Shown here one piece after another: positions 15,799-21,479 of a DNA stretch of 21,703 bases. The notes under the pieces are model-generated. The model was not told the DNA's origin and did no database searches. It saw nothing but the letters and a program-made list of their open reading frames with translations. The translations under genes and the position numbers were made by a program. The DNA lies in NCBI GenBank assembly GCA_910586585.1, contig CAJUKA010000073.1, forward strand, positions 1-21,703, given 5' to 3'. The stretch comes from an uncultured Lachnospiraceae bacterium. Lineage in GTDB: Bacteria > Bacillota > Clostridia > Lachnospirales > Lachnospiraceae. Position 1 is the stretch's first letter. Each line of letters starts with the position of its first letter.

Positions 15799-16302
15799 AT
15801 GTTATATCTGAAAGAAGCAAATATGAAAGATTTAGAGCAAGAATATGAGTTTGTAACAAACACTCCAGAGAACGAAAAAGGTTTTACAAATCCTGGAGCC
15901 AGATGTACCAAAGATGAATTTACATACAAAATTTTGCCGGGCTATATCAATGCGGCAAAGGGTATTGGACTTCAGGAAGGATGGGTGCCGGAAACGGAAT
16001 TTTTTCTATGGGAAGATAATAGAATTGTCGGATGGTTCAGAATACGGCATTGGCTTACGGAGGAACTGGCAAAAGGAGCAGGGCATATAGGATATGGAAT
16101 CAGGAAGGAATTCAGAGGAAAGGGGTATGCTTCTCTGGGCTTGAAACTGACGGTAGGAAAGGCGTGGCAGATGATTCGTGAAGATGAAATTTATATGTCT
16201 GTTCACAAGGATAATCCTGCATCGCTCAGAGTACAGATGAAAAATGGCGCGTATATTCATCATGAAGGCGAACAGGAGATTTATACCAGAATAAAGAGAT
16301 AG
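15799..16302 (+). CDS. GNAT-family N-acetyltransferase
   Basis: A 167-residue intact acetyltransferase beginning MLYLKEANMKDLEQEYEF, the usual first strand and helix of GNATs. Motif A is GYGIRKEFRGKGYASLGLKL, with RGKGYA binding the acetyl-CoA pyrophosphate. Motif B carries IYMSVHKDNPASLRVQMKNG. The nearest AGAGGAG touches the ATG; an upstream GGAGAGGGG (15779-15787) may be the functional site. ATG 15823 is possible but would cut the first strand. The substrate is unknown. Confidence 0.85.
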   Translation: MLYLKEANMKDLEQEYEFVTNTPENEKGFTNPGARCTKDEFTYKILPGYINAAKGIGLQEGWVPETEFFLWEDNRIVGWFRIRHWLTEELAKGAGHIGYGIRKEFRGKGYASLGLKLTVGKAWQMIREDEIYMSVHKDNPASLRVQMKNGAYIHHEGEQEIYTRIKR

Positions 16303-16351
16303 ATTCTTATTTACGGAGGCGTCTGCTCTACATCTAAAGGAGAGTGATTAG

Positions 16352-16777
16352 ATGATAACTATAGAAACCAGTAGATTACTTTTGAGAAATTATAGAGTGA
16401 CAGATTTTGAGGATATTATAAAATATTTTTCTGATGAAGAAGTCAGCAAATTCGAAGATTTTTATCCAATGTCAGGAGAACAGGTGAAAAACATAATTAC
16501 TGAGTGGCAGGATATGGATAACCGTCTTGTTGCCGAATTAAAATCAAAACAGAATGTTATAGGAAGCATTGGCTATTGGATAGATGATGAAGGGCATTAT
16601 TGTATGGATTATGATTTTAATCCGGAATATTGCGGACAGGGTTATGCAACAGAAGCAGGCAATGCACTTGTTCGTTATCTATTTGAATCAGTCGGCACCA
16701 GTGCAATTTATGGAGACTGTGATGTGCGGAATGTTTCATCATGGAAACTATTACGGCAGAGCCTTATTTTGAGTTGA
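16352..16777 (+). pseudogene. RimJ/RimL-type GNAT truncated by recombination
   Basis: Begins MITIETSRLLLRNYRVTDFE with AAAGGAG (16336-16342), and keeps motif A (YCGQGYATEAGNALVRYLF) and the start of motif B (DVRNVSSWKLL). After W-K-L-L, where the family continues with the C-terminal strand (L-x-K-x-GF), the reading becomes RQSLILS and stops. That change coincides with the beginning of the YoaP-like copy B sequence in another frame (about 16741). So the C-terminal 30-40 residues were replaced. It may retain partial folding, but it is probably inactive. Confidence 0.75.
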
Positions 16778-17097
16778 TGTACCTGCCATTTGAGGAGGGT
16801 GCACCTCTTCCCCGCTTCCGGGACAGCGTGGGCAGGCAGGAAGATATGCCGGAGGGATTTGTGCTGTATTACACAAACCAATGCCCTTTTACGGCAAAAT
16901 ATGTACCGATACTGGAGGAGATGGCAAAGGCTAGGAACGCTGTGTTCCAGTCCGTACATATCCAGACCAGGGAGGATGCGCAGAATGCCCCTTCACCCTA
17001 TACAACCTTTTCTCTTTTCTATGACGGGCAGCTCGTGACCCATGAAATCCTGTCGGAGAAGAAATTTGATAAAATCTTAGCAGATAAAGGAGTGTGA
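16741..17097 (+). pseudogene. YoaP-like C-terminal domain, copy B, lacking its GNAT half
   Basis: A 118-residue open frame: METITAEPYFELMYLPFEEG, then MPEGFVLYYTNQCPFTAKYV, VFQSVHIQTREDAQNAPSPY and the tail KFDKILADKGV. It matches the thioredoxin-like C-terminal domain of YoaP-family acetyltransferases, including the conserved NQCPF cysteine. The N-terminal GNAT domain is absent. The first four codons and the ATG come from the truncated upstream GNAT, with no good ribosome binding site; translation, if any, would depend on coupling with it (37-bp overlap). Possibly still a folded domain. Confidence 0.65.
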
Positions 17098-17340
17098 AAA
17101 ATGATTCAATTAGTCAGACCAACAGAAGCGATGAAAGAACAGGCCATAGAGTTCAGACAGGAATTTTTTGAACATGGGGAATTTGTCATCAACGGAAGTG
17201 AATTATTTGATAAAACGGATGATTACACAGAATGGTGCAGATCCATAGACGCAAACACGAAAGAAGAGACCGTTAATCCGAATTGGGTTATAACGGACAC
17301 ATTCTTTGCTGTCGATGATGATAGAATTGTGGGAATCGTT
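17057..17340 (+). repeat. Direct repeat, unit B (partner of 17652-17937)
   Basis: Contains the last codons of the YoaP-like domain, the AGGAGTGTGAAAA leader and the 5' part of the MIQLVRP GNAT. It matches unit C at 17652-17937; 17101-17216 is identical to 17696-17811, then about nine in ten bases match. Confidence 0.85.
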
Positions 17341-17415
17341 GAGCTTCAGATGAATAATGGGAGGAATGTAGATGTCAAAACAAAAATTGATTATTATATC
17401 AGGCTCTCCGTGTGA
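17101..17415 (+). pseudogene. GNAT copy B, truncated after the first strands
   Basis: Identical to the intact copy at 17696 over the first 116 bases, and closely similar to about 17340 (DRIVGIVE versus DRIVGIID). It then switches to an unrelated sequence (LQMNNGRNVDVKTK) that belongs to the 5' region of the next gene remnant. The acetyl-CoA motif A and B are missing, so it cannot be active. Its ribosome binding site and ATG are intact, three bases after the YoaP-like copy B stop. Confidence 0.8.
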
Positions 17416-17500
17416 TTATGTTATCAATACAGATAATAAAAGTGTTCAACAAATAGTTGATGAAATAAAAGCTATTGTAGATAGTGAGATAAATGAATAG
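17372..17500 (+). pseudogene. Internally deleted P-loop kinase-like mini-ORF (42 codons)
   Basis: GGGAGG (17359-17364) precedes ATG 17372, opening MSKQKLIIISGSPC, the start of a P-loop kinase whose Walker A would continue GxGKT. Instead it runs directly into DYVINTDNKSVQQIVDEI and stops at TAG 17498. NTDN-x-S-V-x-x-V is the typical C-terminal end of small adenylate/shikimate-type kinases. The whole core has been lost in frame with the start and stop preserved. Confidence 0.65.
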
Positions 17501-17640
17501 TGGAAATTAGAACAAATGATTTAATATTGCGAACGGTGACTGAAAACGGCATTGAGGAAATAGCAAGAATGTGAGAGTATCCACATGAAACAACGATAGA
17601 CAAGGCATACGAAGCATTAAAGTATATGAAAGATACCCAT
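17501..17640 (+). pseudogene. RimJ/RimL-type GNAT remnant with nonsense mutation
   Basis: From GTG 17501: MEIRTNDLILRTVTENGIEE IARM, then TGA (a probable TGG to TGA change), then EYPHETTIDKAYEALKYMKD THS. This is the N-terminus of a second acetyltransferase family. Homology ends near 17640, where the YoaP-like tail begins. A related 42-bp piece occurs at 20982-21023. Confidence 0.7.
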
Positions 17641-17646
17641 AGTAGG

Positions 17647-17692
17647 ATCAGAAAAGAAACTTGATAAAATCTTAGCAGATAGAGGAGTGTGA
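17647..17692 (+). pseudogene. YoaP-like C-terminal tail, copy C (about 15 codons)
   Basis: SEKKLDKILADRGV then TGA 17690-17692. Only the last codons of the YoaP-like gene are left, immediately before the intact GNAT at 17696. It supplies that gene's ribosome binding site (GAGGAGTG). Confidence 0.7.
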
Positions 17693-17937
17693 AAAATGAT
17701 TCAATTAGTCAGACCAACAGAAGCGATGAAAGAACAGGCCATAGAGTTCAGACAGGAATTTTTTGAACATGGGGAATTTGTCATCAACGGAAGTGAATTA
17801 TTTGATAAAACAGAGGATTATACAGAATGGTGCAGATCCATAGACGCAAACACGAAAGAGGAAACGGTGAATCCGAATTGGGTCATAACAGACACATTCT
17901 TTGCCATTGATGATCAGGATAGAATTGTGGGAATCAT
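17652..17937 (+). repeat. Direct repeat, unit C (partner of 17057-17340)
   Basis: Second copy of the YoaP-tail/GNAT junction. A third, internally deleted unit lies at about 15605-15769. The three share the AGGAGTGTGAAAA-ATG junction. Confidence 0.85.
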
Positions 17938-18214
17938 TGATTTTAGGCATGAACTGAACGACTTCCTGAAAGACCTCGGCCATTGCGGTTACAGCGTCCG
18001 TCCGTCTGAGAGAAGAAAAGGCTCCGCTACAGAAATGCTGCGGCAGTTATTGGAGGTTGCCAAAAAGACCGGGATGAACGAACTGTATCTTTCTGTGGAA
18101 AAAAAGAATGAACCTTCGGTTAAAACAATCACCCGGAATGGAGGAGTCTATGAACGCAGCTTTGAAATGGATGGAGAACAGGCGGATATTTATCGAATCG
18201 CTCTGCCGGAATAG
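17696..18214 (+). CDS. GNAT-family N-acetyltransferase, intact copy C
   Basis: A 172-residue acetyltransferase. The first half reads MIQLVRPTEAMKEQAIEFRQ and NPNWVITDTFFAID. Motif A is GYSVRPSERRKGSATEMLRQ, and motif B is LYLSVEKKNEPSVKTITRNG. The C-terminus ends ADIYRIALPE. It is the only complete member of the three-copy series (others at 15650 and 17101), so it probably carries the function. AGAGGAGTG ends 6 bases before the ATG. The family is the one usually found after a YoaP-like gene. Confidence 0.9.
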   Translation: MIQLVRPTEAMKEQAIEFRQEFFEHGEFVINGSELFDKTEDYTEWCRSIDANTKEETVNPNWVITDTFFAIDDQDRIVGIIDFRHELNDFLKDLGHCGYSVRPSERRKGSATEMLRQLLEVAKKTGMNELYLSVEKKNEPSVKTITRNGGVYERSFEMDGEQADIYRIALPE

Positions 18215-18265
18215 CCATACTAGTACAACGGATACGGCAGAGCCGCAAGCTGCCTGGGGAGAAAA

Positions 18266-18808
18266 ATGATAGGATTAAAAAGAGGAAGCGTGGAGCTTTT
18301 ATTCCATCAAGAGGAATGGGATAAAAATGCCGAAAATGTAATTTTGGAATTGAAGCAGCTTTTCGGAAATGCCGCTGTTGATATCCAGCATGTCGGGAGC
18401 ACTGCGATTGCTTCCATTTATGCAAAACCAATTATTGACATTGTGATTGGACTTTGGAATTTAGATGATATTTCACCTTATATGAAACGGTTGGAAGAAC
18501 ACGGCTTTATTTTTCGCGGGGAAGATGTTGCCGGGCAAATGCTGTTTGTAATGGGTGATTTTGAAAAAGATACGCGTACACATCATATCCATGCAGTCAA
18601 ATGGAATGGAATAGAATGGAAGAACTACATCAATTTTCGGGATTACCTAAATTGCCATCCTGATAAAGCCATGCGATACGATGCCTGTAAGAAAAAACTG
18701 GCATTACAATTTCCAAATGACCGAAGAAGCTATACGGAAGGCAAACAGGAATGCATAGAATGCCTGCTGAAGGAAGCGGATGTATGGAGACAGCGGCAGG
18801 ATACATAG
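18266..18808 (+). CDS. GrpB family protein (UPF0157)
   Basis: A 180-residue protein of the GrpB family, related to nucleotidyltransferase folds. The signature IQHVGSTAIASIYAKPIIDI (about residues 40-59) is followed by the THHIHAVKWNG-type segment and the C-terminal RDYLNCHPDKAMRYDACKKK. GGGGAG (18256-18261) precedes the ATG by 4 nt. The cellular role is unresolved; some members have been linked to glutamate/coenzyme-A-like substrates, which is not established here. The 16 bp CGGATACGGCAGAGCC just upstream (18229-18244) also occurs in copy A at 15421-15436. Confidence 0.85.
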   Translation: MIGLKRGSVELLFHQEEWDKNAENVILELKQLFGNAAVDIQHVGSTAIASIYAKPIIDIVIGLWNLDDISPYMKRLEEHGFIFRGEDVAGQMLFVMGDFEKDTRTHHIHAVKWNGIEWKNYINFRDYLNCHPDKAMRYDACKKKLALQFPNDRRSYTEGKQECIECLLKEADVWRQRQDT

Positions 18809-18841
18809 AGAAAGCAGGGATGATGAAGGAGGTAAATAATA

Positions 18842-19018
18842 ATGCATCATATTTATATTCGGGGAATCATTGGACTGATCTGGCTGGCTGCAGCCATTGT
18901 ATGCGGTGTATACGATAACTTCCCTATGATGGGGCTTTATCTGGTGCTGGCAGGTGCTTTCCTGTATTCCGCATATACGGAATGGAAAAAAGAAAAGGAC
19001 GGCAAAGGAGGGAGATAA
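18842..19018 (+). CDS. 58-residue membrane peptide in an ABC transporter operon
   Basis: Starts behind a perfect AAGGAGGT (18826-18833, 8 nt) and reads MHHIYIRGIIGLIWLAAAIV, followed by a second helix (about 31-45) and a Lys/Glu-rich tail (EWKKEKDGKGGR). It stops 1 base before the ATPase ATG, so it belongs to the same transcript. It may be a small transporter subunit or an immunity-type helper. Too short for most gene finders but well supported by the ribosome binding site and position. Confidence 0.7.
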   Translation: MHHIYIRGIIGLIWLAAAIVCGVYDNFPMMGLYLVLAGAFLYSAYTEWKKEKDGKGGR

Positions 19019-19019
19019 T

Positions 19020-19799
19020 ATGGGAGAAGCGCTCCTGACTGTGAAAAACTTAAATGCATGGTACAATGTTGACTCAGAAAAGACATTGAGTCAACTATTG
19101 ATTCCATGCACGCTAAAGCGTGCGAAATCAAGGTACAGTAACGAGAAAATGATACTCTCGGATTTTTCTTTCGCGCTGGCCGCGCATGAAGTGGCGGGAT
19201 TGATTGGGCTGAACGGGGCCGGGAAAACCACATTTCTGAAGGTGCTTTCTGGACTGCTCCCTACATTTCGTTCAGAGGGTATCTGCTTTTGTGGTACACC
19301 TGTGGATTTCCGGAAGCAGGATTTTAAGCTCTGCCGCTACACGGTGTTTGCCGAGGACAATTCGTTTTCGTATTTTACCTTCCGGGAATACCTGTCCTAT
19401 GTATGTGCCGCCTATGGGAAAGAGGTTCCAAATGTGTCGGAGCTGATACAGGGCTTTCATTTTGAAGAGTATACAGATACCCTGTTACGGGAGCTGTCAA
19501 CCGGAAACCGGAAAAAGGCATTTCTGATTACGGCTTTTGCACTGAAACCCAGACTTCTTCTTTTGGACGAGCCAGTCAATGGGCTGGATTTCCAGAGTAC
19601 GGAATACCTGTATCGGCAGATTTCGGGATATAAGGAATATGGAACCGTACTGTTTTCCTCACACATCCTAGAAAGCATCACGCTGACTTCTGACCGGGTA
19701 TTTGTCCTGGAGAACGGCAGAATCCGGCAGACATTTGAACGCGGGCAGATCAATGCCGAAGATATCCGGGAGGCTCTGCATGATGAGAATGATAGGTAA
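19020..19799 (+). CDS. ABC transporter ATP-binding protein with an unusual N-terminal insert
   Basis: A 259-residue ABC ATPase. Walker A GLNGAGKTT (63-71), signature LSTGN (159-163), Walker B RLLLLDEP with E184 (178-185), D-loop and H215 are present. Between NLNAWYN and SNEKMILSDFSF there are about 24 extra residues (VDSEKTLSQLLIPCTLKRAK plus SRYS) compared with a normal ABC fold, where the A-loop runs directly into the second strand. That segment is encoded by hairpin-rich DNA with flanking 8-bp repeats (see 19055-19139). GGAGGG (19007-19012) is 7 nt before ATG 19020. Partner of the permease downstream. The substrate is unknown. Confidence 0.88.
   Translation: MGEALLTVKNLNAWYNVDSEKTLSQLLIPCTLKRAKSRYSNEKMILSDFSFALAAHEVAGLIGLNGAGKTTFLKVLSGLLPTFRSEGICFCGTPVDFRKQDFKLCRYTVFAEDNSFSYFTFREYLSYVCAAYGKEVPNVSELIQGFHFEEYTDTLLRELSTGNRKKAFLITAFALKPRLLLLDEPVNGLDFQSTEYLYRQISGYKEYGTVLFSSHILESITLTSDRVFVLENGRIRQTFERGQINAEDIREALHDENDR
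19055..19139 (+). repeat. Putative 72-bp in-frame insertion with two hairpins and flanking repeats
   Basis: GGTACAAT (19060-19067) and GGTACAGT (19132-19139) are 72 bp apart, exactly 24 codons. Between them are a perfect 9-bp inverted repeat GTTGACTCA/TGAGTCAAC (19068-19076, 19087-19095) and a second hairpin GCACGC-TAAA-GCGTGC (19108-19123). The first stem can be extended through CAAT/ATTG to TGCATGG (19055-19061) and CCATGCA (19104-19110). Collapsing the flanking repeats gives AWYSNEKMIL, a plausible ABC A-loop. A small hairpin element or a template-switch insertion would explain it. Confidence 0.6.
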
Positions 19800-20982
19800 A
19801 GCCTTTGCCAAAAAACTGTTTGGGGCAAAATATGAGCGGCTGACACGGACTCTTTTCATGGATGTGATTGTCTTTTGGGGACTGTATATTGCCGGCTTTC
19901 AGGTTCAGATTGCGTCGTTTATCCGGGTTTTGATGATCAGCACCTTTACTGCGGGTGTGATGTGGCAGGCCCTTTCTTCCAAAGATAACATGGTGGAGCT
20001 TACGGCTATGCTGATGCTGCCGTATCGACGCAGGGAGTTTATTTTCGCCTATGTGGGGGTGCTGGGCGCCTATACGGTTCTTACAAAGACAGGGCTTCTT
20101 TTCGCGGTTCTGCTAGCCGTTTCTGCTTGGAATCTGGTAGAACTGGTGGCAATGATCCTCTGCATGATCCATGCGGTTCTTATGGCTGCCGCGGTTTATT
20201 CCGTGAGAAGATACTGGTATACGAGCGGACTCTGGGCTGCCGGAATTGTGGCTGCCATTCTGTTTTTGGAAAGCAGGACATGGTTTTGCCTGTTTCTGCT
20301 TGTGAATAGTCTGTTTGCTGTCTTAATTTTATGGAGAGCAGACGGATATGATTTTTATCAGAAGGAGAGTAAGAAAACCCATGCGATTCGGCAGGGGAAG
20401 AGGGCAACACTTTGGCGGTATTTTTTTCGGTATCTGAGCTGCCATAAGAATTATCTGCTCAATACCGCTGTGATGTGGTGTGTAGCTTTGGTACTGCCCT
20501 ATTTTTTTAGAGAAATGACAGGTCTGTCCGTTATTCCAGTGGGTTTTGCGATTCTATCCTTAAATACGCCCATCTGTATCCTGCTGTCCTGTGACCCTGA
20601 TCTGGATCAGGCAGTCCGTTTCCTGCCCGGGCAGAAAAGGCGCTTCTGCATTCCATACTGCCTGTTTATCTTTCTTTGTAATATGGCTGCAGATGTGATA
20701 TTCCTCTGCAGCTGGCGGATACAAAACGGCAGCGTCACTGTCCATATGATTGCAGGGGCTGTTTTCTTTGCCCTTCAGAGTGCGGTGTTGTCTGTGCTGC
20801 TGGAATGGTTTTATCCCATACGGGACTGGAAGATCGAAAGCGACCTGTGGCATCATCCGCGGAAATATGTGGTTCCAGTGGTAATGCTCCTGCTCGCGGG
20901 GGCAGTCTCTTCCTGTCCGGTGTTGCTGCCTGTGCTGTTGGCTTTGATGGCTGTGGAAATCGTAGTTTTACTTATACTTTAG
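19780..20982 (+). CDS. Large membrane permease partner of the ABC ATPase
   Basis: A 400-residue protein starting MMRMIGKAFAKKLFGAKYER with around ten to twelve hydrophobic segments and a conserved-looking ESDLWHHPRKYVVP near the end. GGGAGG (19768-19773) precedes ATG 19780, which overlaps the end of the ATPase gene by 20 bases. It probably forms an exporter with that ATPase. The last codons (VVLLIL, TAG 20980-20982) coincide with the start of a GNAT remnant, so the native C-terminus may have been replaced. Confidence 0.85.
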   Translation: MMRMIGKAFAKKLFGAKYERLTRTLFMDVIVFWGLYIAGFQVQIASFIRVLMISTFTAGVMWQALSSKDNMVELTAMLMLPYRRREFIFAYVGVLGAYTVLTKTGLLFAVLLAVSAWNLVELVAMILCMIHAVLMAAAVYSVRRYWYTSGLWAAGIVAAILFLESRTWFCLFLLVNSLFAVLILWRADGYDFYQKESKKTHAIRQGKRATLWRYFFRYLSCHKNYLLNTAVMWCVALVLPYFFREMTGLSVIPVGFAILSLNTPICILLSCDPDLDQAVRFLPGQKRRFCIPYCLFIFLCNMAADVIFLCSWRIQNGSVTVHMIAGAVFFALQSAVLSVLLEWFYPIRDWKIESDLWHHPRKYVVPVVMLLLAGAVSSCPVLLPVLLALMAVEIVVLLIL

Positions 20983-21030
20983 ATAAGCCATACGAAGCAT
21001 TAAAGCACATGGAAGATACCCATGCGGTAC
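20972..21030 (+). pseudogene. RimJ/RimL-type GNAT fragment (second copy)
   Basis: In the frame reading YTLDKPYEALKHMEDTHA, the fragment parallels TTIDKAYEALKYMKDTHS at 17593-17643. 20982-21023 matches 17599-17640 at 36 or so of 42 bases. It has neither start nor end. A short palindrome ATGCGG-TACT-CCGCAT (21022-21037) follows. The fragment lies exactly at the border between the ABC permease and IS91-like debris. Confidence 0.65.
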
Positions 21031-21088
21031 TCCGCATCGTGCCTTGCAAGATGCAAATGGCTGTGTTCAGGAGGAATGGGAGGCATCG

Positions 21089-21289
21089 GAGATTTGGGTC
21101 AGCAGCCAGTTCATTGATTGCAGCAGAAGCGGCGTGATACAGTGTGTCATACAGTTGCTTCTGATTACTGTAAATGACCGGATTCAAGATGTTCCAGGCA
21201 GCTTTTGCCTGTTCCCAAGATGGAGAATACTTTTCAAGGTATGCCGGATAAAAATGCTGGAAAATATCCTGAACAGTGGGATTATTCAT
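21089..21289 (-). pseudogene. IS91-like transposase fragment, zinc-binding region deleted
   Basis: Minus-strand ATG at 21289 opens MNNPTVQDIFQHFYPAYLEK and EQAKAAWNILN, the start of IS91-family transposases. It then reads PVIYSNQKQLYDTLYHAASA and ELAADPNL, which in that family lies after the zinc-binding domain. The intervening roughly 65 residues (cysteine-rich) are missing. The fusion occurs at a repeated Leu-Asn, suggesting a short-homology deletion. After about residue 67 the frame runs on into unrelated sequence. The start overlaps the recombinase stop by 8 bases. Confidence 0.75.
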
Positions 21290-21479
21290 AGCCAGCACCT
21301 TCTTTCCTGTCAAATGGACTTTGGATTCCCATAAGGGATTTGTTGCTGACATGAAGATAAATTTCCGTAGATTTTGGGTCACGGTGTCCAAGCAGTGCCT
21401 GAATATTTTGCCGCGCTACCCCCTGCTCCATCAGGTGAGTTGCAAAGCTATGACGGAGAGAGTGCGTCGTTGCTTTCTT
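21282..21479 (-). pseudogene. Tyrosine recombinase C-terminal fragment
   Basis: Minus-strand reading from 21479: KKATTHSLRHSFATHLMEQG then VARQNIQALLGHRDPKSTEI and YLHVSNKSL, ending TAA 21282. The catalytic H-x-x-R (HSLR), the LLGH histidine and the tyrosine in EIYLHV are present. The N-terminal domain and first catalytic arginine are missing; an in-frame TAA lies directly before it. In IS91-type elements of Clostridia a recombinase gene precedes the transposase and overlaps it in this way. Confidence 0.82.

Larger units (their letters stand above)
21089..21479 (-). mobile_element. Degenerate IS91-like element (recombinase plus transposase remnants)
   Basis: The two overlapping minus-strand fragments form the remains of one element. 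Neither is complete: the recombinase lacks its 5' end and the transposase lacks its middle and 3' end. The left border abuts the GNAT fragment at about 21030-21089; the right border is near 21480. IS91-type elements move by rolling-circle replication and can carry adjacent genes, which fits the gene pile-up to the left. Confidence 0.7.

Noticed and set aside
19702..19779. Earlier start for the large permease
   Set aside because: The frame is open but runs in the ATPase gene, with no ribosome binding site; GGGAGG fits ATG 19780.
20972..21391. A single 139-residue minus-strand protein
   Set aside because: It is a composite: residues before Met 35 are the recombinase sequence in the wrong frame and the end is a GNAT remnant read backwards. 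Only 21089-21289 is transposase-like.
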